DNA from: Verrucomicrobiota bacterium
Lineage (GTDB): Bacteria; Verrucomicrobiota; Verrucomicrobiia; Limisphaerales; J093
Length of the DNA: 59,464 nt
Direction of reading: 5' to 3'
Assembly: GCA_016871715.1 (NCBI GenBank)
Contig: VHCO01000016.1
Span: 1-59,464 of the forward strand
In this document: positions 27,492-36,426 of the stretch, one piece after another
Layout of the letters: every line of letters begins with the position of its first letter
Position numbering within the stretch: the first letter of the stretch is position 1
The notes under the pieces: generated by a model
Seen by the model: only the letters and a program-made list of their open reading frames with translations
The model's database searches: none
What the model was told of the DNA's origin: nothing
Translations under genes and position numbers: made by a program

Positions 27492-27856
27492 TTCCCCCTT
27501 GGGTCGGCAATTCGCCCAGGAGCAGAAGAGGGGAGAGGGAAGCGAGGCCTGAAGTCCTTCGCTGCGCATCCCGAAGTCACTGTTCCCGAGCCTGGTACCC
27601 CAGGAGGATGTGTCAACGTTTAGTTACCCGCCTCATTATACTTACGAGACATTCAACAGTAAGTTGATTGAGTTAGTCATGAATTGCGTGTCAACAATAT
27701 TCATCCCGTTTACTTGTATCGAGCTCTCTCTTCTCGCGTCTCGGGTGCACGAGTGGACGGGGTCGGGGCGGGTGGGGCGTGTCGAATCTGACGTGGGCGT
27801 GTCTGTCAACAACCAAATTCCTGGCGAATTAAAAGACACGAGGGGGGGCAATCAGG

Positions 27857-27886
27857 CTAGGGCGCGCAGAGGACTGCGCGCCCTAG
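27857..27886. repeat. Perfect 13-bp REP-like hairpin
   Basis: CTAGGGCGCGCAG (27857-27869), loop AGGA, CTGCGCGCCCTAG (27874-27886). It lies free in an intergenic gap without a T-run, so it looks like a dispersed palindrome rather than a terminator. Its right arm is shared with the element at 22605-22618. A link to the RAYT transposase family in this window is possible. Confidence 0.6.
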
Positions 27887-28144
27887 CGCCGACTTGTAGG
27901 CCATATTGGCGGCTCACGAGGAACACCTCGGTTGCGGGACCGAAGCTGACAGGATTCGTAGGATGCCGGACGCGCGTGTGAGCGTGGCTGGTGCCGGCAG
28001 GGCCACCCAAGCGCGCGGGCCCGGGCTCCGCGCTTGACCGACTTGGGCGAGGCGGGAAGGATGGCCCCGTCCGGTCGAGCCAGCCGAGTCGAGTTGCCGT
28101 CTCGGGTCCGACTTGGGGAGACCGCGACGGAAGGCGAGACGACG

Positions 28145-29440
28145 ATGCAGACTCAAACCCGCCGACAGTTTGTCAAGAGGACCAGCACGGGATTAGCGGC
28201 GTTCACGACGCTGAACGTGTTGCCGGCTTTAGCGCAGGACCCGCCCAGCGAGCGTATTCGACATGCGGTGATCGGCACCGGCGGCCAAGGCACCGGCCAT
28301 TGCCGAGGGTTCAGTGCGCTGCCGCACTGCGAGGTGGCGGCAGTTTGCGACATCGATCCCGAGCGGCGGGAGAAGGCGGCTGCGAGCGTGCCCAACGCGG
28401 ACCGAGTCAAGCGGCACGAGGACTACCGACGGTTGCTCGAGGACGCGTCGATCGACACGGTGAGCATCGCCACCTGCGATCATTGGCATACGCCGGTTGC
28501 GCTAGCTGCAATCCTTGCGGGCAAGCATGTCTACGTCGAGAAACCCTGCAGCCACAACGTGCGCGAGAGCCGGCTCCTGGTCCAGGCCGCCCGCGCGCAT
28601 AACAAGTGTGTCCAACATGGGACGCAGCGGCGCAGCCATGGCGAGTCTAAGGCCGCCGTGCAAGCCCTGCGCGAGGGCGCGATCGGAAAGGTTCTGGTCG
28701 CTAAGGCGATCAATCACCAGTTGCGCGGGCCGATCGGGCGCGCCCCGGTCAGCGATCCGCCGGCGGGTGTGAACTACGACCTGTGGCTGGGGCCGGCGCC
28801 GGTCCGGCCGTTCACACGGAACCGGTGGCACTACAACTGGCATTGGTTTTGGGACTACGGCTGTGGCGACCTCGGCAATGACGGCATTCACCAACTGGAT
28901 GTTGCCCGGTGGGGGTTAGGCGTCGAATATCCCCATGCGTTGACCGCTTCGGGTGGTCAGCTCTTCTATGACGACGATCATGAAACGCCGGACACGCAAA
29001 CGGTCGTCTACGAATACGAGCGTTGCCACCTGATCTACGAGATGCGGCTGTTCACGCCTTACGGACTCGAGGGGCACGACAACGGCAACGTCTTCTATGG
29101 CACCGACGGCCGCATGGACATCGGCCGGGGCGGCGTGGTCATTACCGCCAGAGACGGCAAGACCCGCAGACTCGAAGGGGGCCGCGAGAGCAACCTCGAG
29201 GATTTCCTGGCGGCCGTTCGCGCGCAGGATCCGAAGCGACTGAGCGCGCCGATCGAGGCCGGCGCGATCTCGGCCGACCTCTGTCACCTGGGCAACATCG
29301 CCACGCGGCTCGGGGGTCAGCGCCTGGTCTACGATCCGGTCGCGGGCCGAATCACCCACTGCGGCGGGCGCGAGGGGGAGGCCAACGCGCTGCTGACCCG
29401 GACCTACCGGGCCGGCTATGAGCTGGGGTACCGTGGCTGA
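28145..29440 (+). CDS. Gfo/Idh/MocA-family oxidoreductase, Tat-exported
   Basis: Predicted 431 aa. NAD(P)-dependent sugar or cyclitol oxidoreductases of this family have a Rossmann domain and a C-terminal alpha/beta substrate domain. A Tat signal is visible (QTRRQFVKRTSTG then LAAFTTLNVLPALA). The Rossmann motif is VIGTGGQGTGH (about 41-51), followed by CDIDPERR, and the catalytic-lysine motif is VEKPCSHN (about 137-144). The substrate domain contains NWHWFWDYGCGDLGNDGIHQ, typical of the large verrucomicrobial/planctomycetal secreted paralogues. The ATG at 28145 begins the Tat signal; the frame is open back to 28034. A second dehydrogenase follows 21 bp downstream. Confidence 0.9.
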   Translation: MQTQTRRQFVKRTSTGLAAFTTLNVLPALAQDPPSERIRHAVIGTGGQGTGHCRGFSALPHCEVAAVCDIDPERREKAAASVPNADRVKRHEDYRRLLEDASIDTVSIATCDHWHTPVALAAILAGKHVYVEKPCSHNVRESRLLVQAARAHNKCVQHGTQRRSHGESKAAVQALREGAIGKVLVAKAINHQLRGPIGRAPVSDPPAGVNYDLWLGPAPVRPFTRNRWHYNWHWFWDYGCGDLGNDGIHQLDVARWGLGVEYPHALTASGGQLFYDDDHETPDTQTVVYEYERCHLIYEMRLFTPYGLEGHDNGNVFYGTDGRMDIGRGGVVITARDGKTRRLEGGRESNLEDFLAAVRAQDPKRLSAPIEAGAISADLCHLGNIATRLGGQRLVYDPVAGRITHCGGREGEANALLTRTYRAGYELGYRG

Positions 29441-29461
29441 AACCGCAGGCGGGTGTAGCCT

Positions 29462-30385
29462 ATGAACCAAACCGCACTTCCGGGGTCAACGCCTCTTGCG
29501 CAAGAGACCATCGGGTTGATCGGTGTCGGCTTGCTGGGAACGGCGCTGGCGGAGCGGTTGTTGGGAGGCGGGTTCGGCGTGGCCGGTTGGGACGTCGATC
29601 CGGCGCGACGCGCGGCGCTGGCAGAGTTGGGCGGGCAAGCTGCTGCCAACGCGGTCGAGGTGGTGTCGCGGTGCCGGCGCGTGGTGTTGAGCCTGCCGAC
29701 GGCCGAGGTGGTGGCCGCGGTGCTCGAGGGGGTGCGCGGATACCTCCTGCCTGGGCAGGTGATGGTGGACACGACCACGGGCGGGCCGGACGCAGCGGAA
29801 GCGGCTGGGGCGCGCTTGGCTGGGCGGGGTGTGGCGTATCTGGACGCGACCGTGTCGGGCAGCAGCGCGCAGGCGCGCGCGGGCGAAGTCAGCGTCATGG
29901 TCGGCGGGTCACGCGAGGCCTTCGCGCGTTGCGAGGATCTGTTGCGGTGTTTTGCGCGGGAGACTTTTTACCTGGGACCGTGCGGGAGCGGGGCGCGGAT
30001 GAAGCTGGTGAGCAATTTGGTCTTGGGCCTGAACCGGGCGGCCTTAGCGGAGGGGTTGGCCTTGGCCCGCGCGCTCGGGCTCGAGCTGAGCCAGGTGCTG
30101 ACCGTGCTGCGGTCGAGCATGGCTTACTCGCGCATCATGGACACCAAAGGGGAGAAGATGGTGCGCGGCGATTTCGCGCCGCAAGGCCGGCTGTCGCAAC
30201 ACTTGAAGGATGTGCGCCTGATCCTCGAGGCCGGCGCCCAGGCGCGTCTCGAGTTGCCCTTGAGTGCGGCGCACCGGGAGCTGCTCGAGCGGGTCGAGGC
30301 TGCCGGCGCGGGTGCCCTGGACAACAGCGCGATCCTTCGGGCGTATGAGAGCAAACCGGACTGCGAGCCCGCGGGCTCGTCCTGA
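29462..30385 (+). CDS. NAD(P)-dependent beta-hydroxyacid dehydrogenase (3-hydroxyisobutyrate dehydrogenase family)
   Basis: Predicted 307 aa, cytosolic. Features: Rossmann GLIGVGLLGTALAERL (about 18-33), DTTTGGPDAAE, substrate-binding DATVSGSSAQARAGEV (the family's D-x-P-V-S-G position), and catalytic Lys in GARMKLVSN with its Asn. The family oxidises 3-hydroxyisobutyrate, tartronate semialdehyde or related beta-hydroxyacids; the substrate is not deducible. It is 21 bp from the Tat-exported Gfo/Idh gene and probably cotranscribed. The compartments differ, because this protein has no export signal. Confidence 0.85.
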   Translation: MNQTALPGSTPLAQETIGLIGVGLLGTALAERLLGGGFGVAGWDVDPARRAALAELGGQAAANAVEVVSRCRRVVLSLPTAEVVAAVLEGVRGYLLPGQVMVDTTTGGPDAAEAAGARLAGRGVAYLDATVSGSSAQARAGEVSVMVGGSREAFARCEDLLRCFARETFYLGPCGSGARMKLVSNLVLGLNRAALAEGLALARALGLELSQVLTVLRSSMAYSRIMDTKGEKMVRGDFAPQGRLSQHLKDVRLILEAGAQARLELPLSAAHRELLERVEAAGAGALDNSAILRAYESKPDCEPAGSS

Positions 30386-30925
30386 ACCGCGAGTGGCCAG
30401 GCGGCCCATTGGGGCGCAGTCCCCGGGCACAGCTCAGCGGGATGAACGACCGCGGGTGGGGTGGGCATCGAACGTTCGCGACCGGCCCAGCATTTTGTGA
30501 CGTTCGCGGGCTGGCTCGAGGCCCCGCCTGCCGACACCATGTCGCGGCTCCAGAGTACGCTTGACCTCGACGACCCGATCGACCTGACCCCTCACGCGCT
30601 TCAGACCCGCTGAGTCTAAGAACAAGGCCTGGTGCTGTGTAGCCTGCTCGCCAGCGGCGCGCGGCACCGACAACGTCCCTGATGATTGGAGCCTTGTGGG
30701 GCTTAAGATCTTGGGCCGCGGCGAGGATTGACAGAGGGCTGGGCGATGCCAGAGTGAGGCTGGCAATCAACAAGGCGTTGAGCGCCAGACGATACCGAAG
30801 AGCCGTTGGGTTGACGACCGGGTGCAGGTAGGACGCGCCGAGGACTGCGCGTTCTTTCCGGCGACGGGTGATCCAGTTCGGCGGTTCACGAGTCAGACGA
30901 TCGCTATGCGATAAGGGCCCGCTTG
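30386..30925. other. Intergenic region of 540 bp upstream of tyrS
   Basis: I see no supported gene. Minus-strand ORFs here (for example 30434-30766) are Arg/Pro-rich without motifs. A TTGACA box lies at 30728-30733 without a convincing -10 partner. The last 20 bp hold AAGGG at 30912-30916, the likely ribosome binding site of tyrS. Confidence 0.5.
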
Positions 30926-32209
30926 ATGAATCTCCTCGAGGACTTGAAGTGGCGCGGTTTGGTGGCGGACTGCACGGACGAAGCCGAGCTGGGACAACGG
31001 TTGGCGGCTGGGCCGGTCACGCTCTACTGCGGGTTCGATCCCACGGCCGACAGTCTGCATGTGGGCCACTTGATGGGCCAGTTGATGCTGCGGCGGTTTC
31101 AATTGGCGGGTCACCGGCCGATCCCGCTGGCTGGGGGTGCCACGGGCCAGATCGGCGATCCGAGCGGCAAGAGCGCCGAGCGCCAGTTGCTGACGCGGGC
31201 GCAACTCGAAGAGAACGTCGGCTGCATCAAGCGGCAGCTCCAGCGGATTCTGGATTTCGAGAGCGGGATGAACCCGGCGCAATTGGTGGATAACGCGGCC
31301 TGGACGGCGCAGGTAAGCTACCTGGATTTTCTTCGGGACGTGGGGAAGCACTTCTCTGTGAACGTGATGCTAGCCAAGGAGAGCGTGCGGGCGCGGCTTG
31401 AGGATCGGGAGGCGGGGATCAGCTACACCGAGTTCAGTTACATGCTGCTGCAGGCGTACGATTTTCTGCACCTGCGGCAGACGTTGCAGTGCGAGTTGCA
31501 GGTGGGGGGGAGCGATCAGTGGGGCAACATCACGGCGGGCATCGACTTGATCCGGAAGAAGACGGGCTTGGGGGCTTATGGATTGACCTTTCCGCTGCTG
31601 ACGAAGGCGGACGGGACGAAGTTCGGCAAGACCGAGAGCGGGGCGGTGTGGCTGGACCCGCGCAAGACGAGTCCGTACCGGTTTTATCAGTTTTTTATCC
31701 AAGCCGACGACAGCATGGTGGTGTCGTATTTGAAGCGGTTGACGTTACTGCCGCGCGAGGAGATCGAGGCGCTGGCCGAGGCGCACGCTGGCAAGCCCGA
31801 GGCGCGGCCGGCGCATCGGGCCCTGGCACGATTTGTGACGGAGTTGGTGCACGGGCGGGAGGCGATGCTCGAGGTGGTGCGGGCGAGCGAGATCCTGTTT
31901 GGGGGCGACCTGGCTGGCATCAGCGAAGCGACGTTTCGGGAGATCGTGGGGGAAGTTCCCACGCGAGAGGTTGCGCCGGCGGACTTGAGCGGGCAAGGCA
32001 AGTCGTTGGTCGGGCTGTTGGTCGAGGCGGGTTTGTGCCCTAGCAAGGGGCAAGCGCGCAAGGATATCGAGGGGGGCGGCATCTACGTGAATAACGTGCG
32101 CGCAGGGGACGTTGGGCGGGTCGTTGGGGGCGGGGATTTGCTCTTTGGCAAGCATTTGTTGTTGCGCAAGGGAAAACGAAACTACGTGGTGGTAACGGTG
32201 GTGGGGTGA
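30926..32209 (+). CDS. tyrS: Tyrosyl-tRNA synthetase
   Basis: Predicted 427 aa, normal length. It attaches tyrosine to tRNA-Tyr in the cytosol. Class I signature HVGH is at residues 45-48 and the KMSKS-like KFGKT at 232-236. The Tyr pocket includes YCGFDPT, GGATGQIGDPSGK and GGSDQWGN. The C-terminal S4 RNA-binding domain (about 360-427) contains SKGQARKDIEGGGIYVNN. The ATG at 30926 is preferred to the TTG directly before it. The HVGH/KFGKT pair and the Gly-rich loop match the bacterial TyrRS group rather than TyrZ. The coding strand is markedly G-rich. Confidence 0.97.
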   Translation: MNLLEDLKWRGLVADCTDEAELGQRLAAGPVTLYCGFDPTADSLHVGHLMGQLMLRRFQLAGHRPIPLAGGATGQIGDPSGKSAERQLLTRAQLEENVGCIKRQLQRILDFESGMNPAQLVDNAAWTAQVSYLDFLRDVGKHFSVNVMLAKESVRARLEDREAGISYTEFSYMLLQAYDFLHLRQTLQCELQVGGSDQWGNITAGIDLIRKKTGLGAYGLTFPLLTKADGTKFGKTESGAVWLDPRKTSPYRFYQFFIQADDSMVVSYLKRLTLLPREEIEALAEAHAGKPEARPAHRALARFVTELVHGREAMLEVVRASEILFGGDLAGISEATFREIVGEVPTREVAPADLSGQGKSLVGLLVEAGLCPSKGQARKDIEGGGIYVNNVRAGDVGRVVGGGDLLFGKHLLLRKGKRNYVVVTVVG

Positions 32210-32286
32210 GGCCACGAGCGATCGTGAAGGGCGGTTCGCGCGGGCGATGCGGTTTCCACCAAGCGGTGAGCAGGCTCGGGGCGGGC

Positions 32287-33381
32287 TCATTCGGCGGCGG
32301 GCAACCGGACGGTGACCCGCGAGCCGCGGCCGGGGTTGCTCTCGATGTGGAAGTTGCCCGCGTGCAGTTCGGTGAGGCGGCGGGCGATGGTCAGGCCGAG
32401 GCCGCCGCCGCCGTTGTCGTGGATGCCGTGGTTGAACAGCATTCGGGCGTCGCCGCCATTGGCCTCGGCGAGGTTGAGGCCGGGGCCGTGGTCCTGGATG
32501 AGCAGGCAGGCCCAGCGAGCGTCTTCGACGAGGGAGACGCGGACAGGGGTTTGCGGGGGCGAGAACTCGAAGGCGTTGCTGACGAGTTCCTCGATGATCT
32601 TGCTAAAGAGCTCCGGGGAGATGGTGACGGCGGTCGGGCTAAGGCTGAGTTTGAGGTCGAACTGGCGATGGGCGGCGAAGGCGATGCGGCGGGCGATGGT
32701 CGAGACCAGTTCGGCGCCGTCGGGGGTGCGGCGTTTCCGCAGCAGTTCGATGGACTTGGGATCGGTGCTGAGGAGCTCGATTTGGGCGAAGATGAGCACG
32801 CTTTGGATCCAGCGTTGCAGGCGGCGGGCCGCGCCGCAGATCTTATCGCCGATCTCGCTAAGAGTGGCTTCGTCGTTCGAGGTGGCGCCGCTACCGAGGG
32901 CGGCGCCGAAGCTCAGGACTTCGGTGAGGGCGCTGCGGGCTTTGCGGGGCAGGCCGAGGCGGAGGGCCGAGCAGACGTGGGCGAGCTTTGCCTCGGCGTG
33001 TTGACGGAAGGCGGCCTGTTTTTGCAGGCGGGTATCCACGGCCGCCAGGAGGGTATCGACGGTGAAGGGTTTGGGGAGGAAGTCATCGGCGCCGCCTTCC
33101 ATGCCGCGGCGCATGTGGCCGCTGCGGGGGTCGCCGGTCATGAGGATGAGGGGCACGCCGGCGGTGGCGGGGTGTTCGCGCAGATGGGCGAGGACCTGGT
33201 AGCCGTCGCCGTTGTCCATCATGATGTCGCTGATGATCAGGTCGGGTCGTTGGGCGCGCGCCAGTTCCAGTCCGCTCAACCCGTCGGGGGCTTCGAGGGG
33301 TTCGTAGCCGTGCAACTGAAGGGCGCGCGTGACCAGTTCCCGCAAGGCCGGGTCGTCGTCAATCACCAGGATTCGTTTCAT
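32287..33381 (-). CDS. REC-HATPase hybrid signalling protein with the H-box His replaced by Arg
   Basis: Predicted 364 aa, cytosolic, no TM segment. The N-terminal receiver domain (1-120) has the acidic residues in VIDDD, phospho-acceptor D52 (IISDIMM), T82 and K104 (LPKPF), all intact. A dimerisation-type helix pair follows, but where relatives read LPHELRTPL this protein reads LPRKARSAL, so the phosphate-accepting His is R146 (codon CGC, 32944-32946). The C-terminal ATPase domain (about 240-364) keeps the N box (EELVSNAFEFS), G1 DHGPGL and G2 GGGLGLTIARRL. So ATP binding looks intact but classical autophosphorylation does not. It lies convergent to tyrS, with a 77-bp gap, and has no adjacent partner kinase or output gene. 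Confidence 0.88.
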   Translation of the reverse strand: MKRILVIDDDPALRELVTRALQLHGYEPLEAPDGLSGLELARAQRPDLIISDIMMDNGDGYQVLAHLREHPATAGVPLILMTGDPRSGHMRRGMEGGADDFLPKPFTVDTLLAAVDTRLQKQAAFRQHAEAKLAHVCSALRLGLPRKARSALTEVLSFGAALGSGATSNDEATLSEIGDKICGAARRLQRWIQSVLIFAQIELLSTDPKSIELLRKRRTPDGAELVSTIARRIAFAAHRQFDLKLSLSPTAVTISPELFSKIIEELVSNAFEFSPPQTPVRVSLVEDARWACLLIQDHGPGLNLAEANGGDARMLFNHGIHDNGGGGLGLTIARRLTELHAGNFHIESNPGRGSRVTVRLPAAE

Positions 33382-33643
33382 CGCGTCGGCGTTCGGTTGG
33401 CAGGCCGGTCAGGACGGCGGGACCCGCCGCGGCGCGGAGCCTCCCACCTCCCGGTGCGTTCATCGGCAGGTTCGCCGACGGGCTTAAGGGTCTTGATCGA
33501 TCCTGCCAGGCAGGGAGGAGAGCTGGACCCAGCGCCTGGGGCCGGTTCGGGAACCGGCTGGAGGCGGAGCCCGGTCCGACGCTCGACAGGCCTTCGCGGA
33601 GGCGTAAGCTGGGGACCGACACAGGATACAGGAAAGGCGAGCG

Positions 33644-34399
33644 ATGGAACTTGGGCTAAAGCATCGGGTGGCGTTGGTCACCGGGGGCGCGCGCGGTTTG
33701 GGCCGGGCGATTTGTTTGGGGTTGGCCGACGAGGGTGCGCGGGTGGCGGTCAACTGCGTGCGGTCGGATCCGGCGGCGTTGCTGGGGGAGATTCGGCAGC
33801 GGTCGGGTGCGCCGGCGATCGCGGTGCGCGGCGATGTGTCACGGGCGGCCGACGTGCGCGCAATCTTCGACGAGGTCGAGCGTGGCCTGGGTCCGTTGGA
33901 GATTTTGATCAACAACGCGGGCACGTGGCCGCGGGCGTTGGTGCGGGACATGTCCGAGGACGAGTGGGAGCGGACGTTGGCGGTGAACCTGACGGCCGCC
34001 TTTCTCACGTGTCGAGAGGCGGTGCGGCGCTGGTCGGCGGCCGGTCGGGTGGGGCGGATTGTGAATGTGACCTCGCAAGCGGCGTATCATGGGACGACGA
34101 CGGGCCATGCTCACTACGCGGCGGCCAAGGCTGGCTTGGCGAACTTCACCATTTCGCTGGCGCGCGAGTTGGCGCCGCAGGGGATTCGCGTTAACGCGGT
34201 GGCGCCCGGGTTCATGGATACGGACATGGCGAGCGAGGCGTGGCGGCAAAACCAGGCCCGGTATTTGGCGCGGATTCCGTTGGGTCGGATTGGGGACCCG
34301 GCGGAGGTGGCGTCGGCGGTGTTGTTTTTGGCATCGGAGCGGGCGAGTTACATCACGGGGGCGACGCTGCACGTCAATGGCGGGATGGAGATGCGCTGA
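33644..34399 (+). CDS. Short-chain dehydrogenase/reductase (SDR, FabG-like)
   Basis: Predicted 251 aa, classical SDR. Cofactor motif TGGARGLG at 13-20, NNAG at 90-93, catalytic S144, Y158 and K162 (YAAAK), and a C-terminal YITGATLHVNGG. It oxidises or reduces a hydroxyl or keto group with NAD(P); the substrate is unknown. It opens a same-strand run with an aldolase (72-bp gap) and a 2-hydroxyacid dehydrogenase, so sugar or sugar-acid metabolism is likelier than fatty acid synthesis. Confidence 0.9.
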   Translation: MELGLKHRVALVTGGARGLGRAICLGLADEGARVAVNCVRSDPAALLGEIRQRSGAPAIAVRGDVSRAADVRAIFDEVERGLGPLEILINNAGTWPRALVRDMSEDEWERTLAVNLTAAFLTCREAVRRWSAAGRVGRIVNVTSQAAYHGTTTGHAHYAAAKAGLANFTISLARELAPQGIRVNAVAPGFMDTDMASEAWRQNQARYLARIPLGRIGDPAEVASAVLFLASERASYITGATLHVNGGMEMR

Positions 34400-34471
34400 G
34401 CGAGGTGGGTGCGGTTCTGCGGGGCGATTTTGCGGCTTGCCAGCGTGCGTGAGGGGCGTCGATGCTGGGGC

Positions 34472-35326
34472 ATGCTGACCACGCTGAAGGACGTGTTATT
34501 GGCCGCGCAGGCCGGGGGGTACGCGGTGCCGGCGTTTGACTGTGTGGAGGACGTCATGGTGCGGACGGTGCTGGAGACGTGTGAGGCGCATGGCTGTCCG
34601 GCGATCGTCATGGGCTTGGTGGGGCCGGACCTCGAAGGCAACGGTTGGTATTATGTGTCCGGCTTGGTTCGCGCGGTGGCGGGGCGGCATCGGATTCCGG
34701 TGGTCTTGCACCTCGACCACGCGACGGACCTCGAGGACATTCGGCGCGCGGTGGATTTGGGCTTTACCTCCGTGATGATTGACGGGTCGCGGTTAGACTT
34801 CAAGGAGAATGTGCGTCTGACCCGGGCGGCCGTCGAGTTAGCGCAGAGGCAAGGGGTGAGTGTCGAGGCGGAGCTAGGGCATGTGGGAGGGTCGGATGTC
34901 GAGAACACGCAGTATGCAGAGTCGGTGTTTACGGAAGCGGGCGAAGCGGAGCGGTTCATCCGGGAGACGGGCGCGGATGCGTTGGCGGTGTCGATCGGGA
35001 CGGCGCACGGGATCTATCGGCAATTGCCGACGTTGAACTTGGCGCGATTGCGGGAGATTCGGGCGGCGACGGCGGCGCCGTTGGTGTTGCATGGCGGCTC
35101 GGGCACGCCGGCGGATCAACTTCAGGCGGCGGTGCGTGACGGGATCACCAAGCTGAACATTTACGCAGACAACCGCTTGGCAATGGCCCGTGGACTGGTG
35201 GCATCGGCGGGGCGGCAAGGGCGCCCAGACCCTTTGCCGCGGGACTTGTTGGGGCCGGTGCGGGAGCATCTGGCGGGTGCGGTGGTCGAGAAGATCCGGT
35301 TGTTATTTGCGGAGAACCGAGTGTGA
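34472..35326 (+). CDS. Class II (zinc) ketose-bisphosphate aldolase family, GatY/KbaY/Fba-like
   Basis: Predicted 284 aa. The family splits ketose (bis)phosphates into dihydroxyacetone phosphate plus an aldehyde. Active-site features are complete: catalytic D82 with zinc ligand H83 (HLDHA), Glu in VEAELGHVGG, zinc ligands H179 (GTAHG) and H207 (LHGGSG), and NIYADNR in place of the usual N-x-A-T-x phosphate loop. The variant phosphate loop suggests an unusual substrate. The ATG at 34472 matches the family start. It lies between an SDR and a 2-hydroxyacid dehydrogenase, with a sugar kinase close by. Confidence 0.88.
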   Translation: MLTTLKDVLLAAQAGGYAVPAFDCVEDVMVRTVLETCEAHGCPAIVMGLVGPDLEGNGWYYVSGLVRAVAGRHRIPVVLHLDHATDLEDIRRAVDLGFTSVMIDGSRLDFKENVRLTRAAVELAQRQGVSVEAELGHVGGSDVENTQYAESVFTEAGEAERFIRETGADALAVSIGTAHGIYRQLPTLNLARLREIRAATAAPLVLHGGSGTPADQLQAAVRDGITKLNIYADNRLAMARGLVASAGRQGRPDPLPRDLLGPVREHLAGAVVEKIRLLFAENRV

Positions 35327-35363
35327 CGGGCCAAGGGCGAAACGAGTGAGGAAGATCGGCGCG

Positions 35364-36404
35364 ATGAAACTCTTGGCGATCAGCGATACGTACATACCGG
35401 CGGAGGTGATGGCGGCGGGGTTGGCCTCGCTCGAGGAGTTGGGCGTCGAGGTCGAGGTGCGGTCATGGGAACACGGGACGCTGGTCGAGTTGCAGCGGGC
35501 GAACCTGGCGATCGAGCAGGGCGGGCCTGGGGCGGTGGCGTTGCCGCCAGCGTTGATCGAGGGAGTGGGCGAGTTCGAGGTTGTGGTGGTCCAATTCGCG
35601 CCGCTGGGCCGCACGGTGCTCGAACGGGCGAGCCGGCTCAAGGCGATCGGGGTGCTGCGGGGTGGGACGGAGAATGTGGATGTGGCGGGCGCGACGGAGC
35701 GGGGCGTGGCGGTGCTGAACACGCCGGGCCGGTTGGCGCGCGCGGTAGCGGAGTGCACGGTCGGGTTGATGCTGACCGAGATTCGCAACCTGGCGCGTGG
35801 CCACGCCCGGTTGATGGGGGGGCAGTGGGATCGCGCCTTTCCGAACAGCGAGGACATCCCGGAGTTGTACCGGCGCACGGTGGGTTTGGTGGGCTACGGC
35901 GCGGTGGGGCGGTTGGTGGCGCGCTATCTGGAGGCGTTCGGGTGCCGCATCTTGACGTACGATCCGTACCTCGAGGGGGATCCGGCGCCGGCAATCCGGT
36001 CGGACCTGGCCACGCTGCTGGTCGAGTCGGACGTGGTGTCGCTGCACGCGCGGTTGAGCGCGGAAACGCAGCATTTGATCGGGGCGGGGGAGTTGGGGCG
36101 GATGAAGCCCACGGCGATTCTGGTCAACACCGCTCGCAGCGGTTTGATTGACGAAGCCGCCCTGATTGAGGCTTTGGCTGAGCGCCAGATCATGGGCGCC
36201 GCTCTGGACGTCTTCGACCGGGAACCGCTGCCGCCCGATCATCCCTTCCTGCGCCTGGACAACGTCACCCTGACGCCGCACTTGGCCGGCAGCACCCGCG
36301 ACGGGTTCCGCAACAGCCCGGTGCTCATGGCCGGACACCTCGCCCGATTGCTGCGCGGCGAAAGGCCCTTGCCCGTCGTCAATGGGGTCCAGCCCAGACT
36401 GTGA
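35364..36404 (+). CDS. D-isomer-specific 2-hydroxyacid dehydrogenase (SerA/GhrB-like)
   Basis: Predicted 346 aa. Rossmann motif GYGAVG (177-182); catalytic triad R258 (NTARSG), E287 (DREPLP) and H306 (TPHLAGS). The family interconverts 2-hydroxy and 2-keto acids with NAD(P)H. It begins 37 bp after the aldolase, so it may handle the product of that reaction or a glycerate/glycolate-type acid; this is inference. Third-position usage changes inside the gene: G-rich up to about 36100, then C-rich to the end. Confidence 0.9.
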   Translation: MKLLAISDTYIPAEVMAAGLASLEELGVEVEVRSWEHGTLVELQRANLAIEQGGPGAVALPPALIEGVGEFEVVVVQFAPLGRTVLERASRLKAIGVLRGGTENVDVAGATERGVAVLNTPGRLARAVAECTVGLMLTEIRNLARGHARLMGGQWDRAFPNSEDIPELYRRTVGLVGYGAVGRLVARYLEAFGCRILTYDPYLEGDPAPAIRSDLATLLVESDVVSLHARLSAETQHLIGAGELGRMKPTAILVNTARSGLIDEAALIEALAERQIMGAALDVFDREPLPPDHPFLRLDNVTLTPHLAGSTRDGFRNSPVLMAGHLARLLRGERPLPVVNGVQPRL

Positions 36405-36426
36405 CGGTTGCAGGGCGATGCGGGCG

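Larger units (their letters stand above)
27409..28144. other. Intergenic region of 736 bp, AT-richer in the middle, with palindromes
   Basis: No convincing gene. Contents: a 9-bp palindrome at 27472-27491; a purine-rich stretch at about 27518-27550; an AT-richer island at about 27615-27730; three copies of TGTCAAC at 27611, 27689 and 27804; and a perfect 13-bp hairpin at 27857-27886. Short ORFs here have no protein-like composition. The promoter of the downstream Gfo/Idh gene should lie in the last 200 bp. Confidence 0.55.

Noticed and set aside
27610..27981. Plus-strand ORF in the AT-richer gap
   Set aside because: No conserved motif, mixed codon use, no ribosome binding site, and it spans a perfect hairpin.
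30135..30773. Minus-strand ORF overlapping the beta-hydroxyacid dehydrogenase and the tyrS gap
   Set aside because: Composition is Arg/Ser/Pro-rich without motifs, and it overlaps a well-supported gene.
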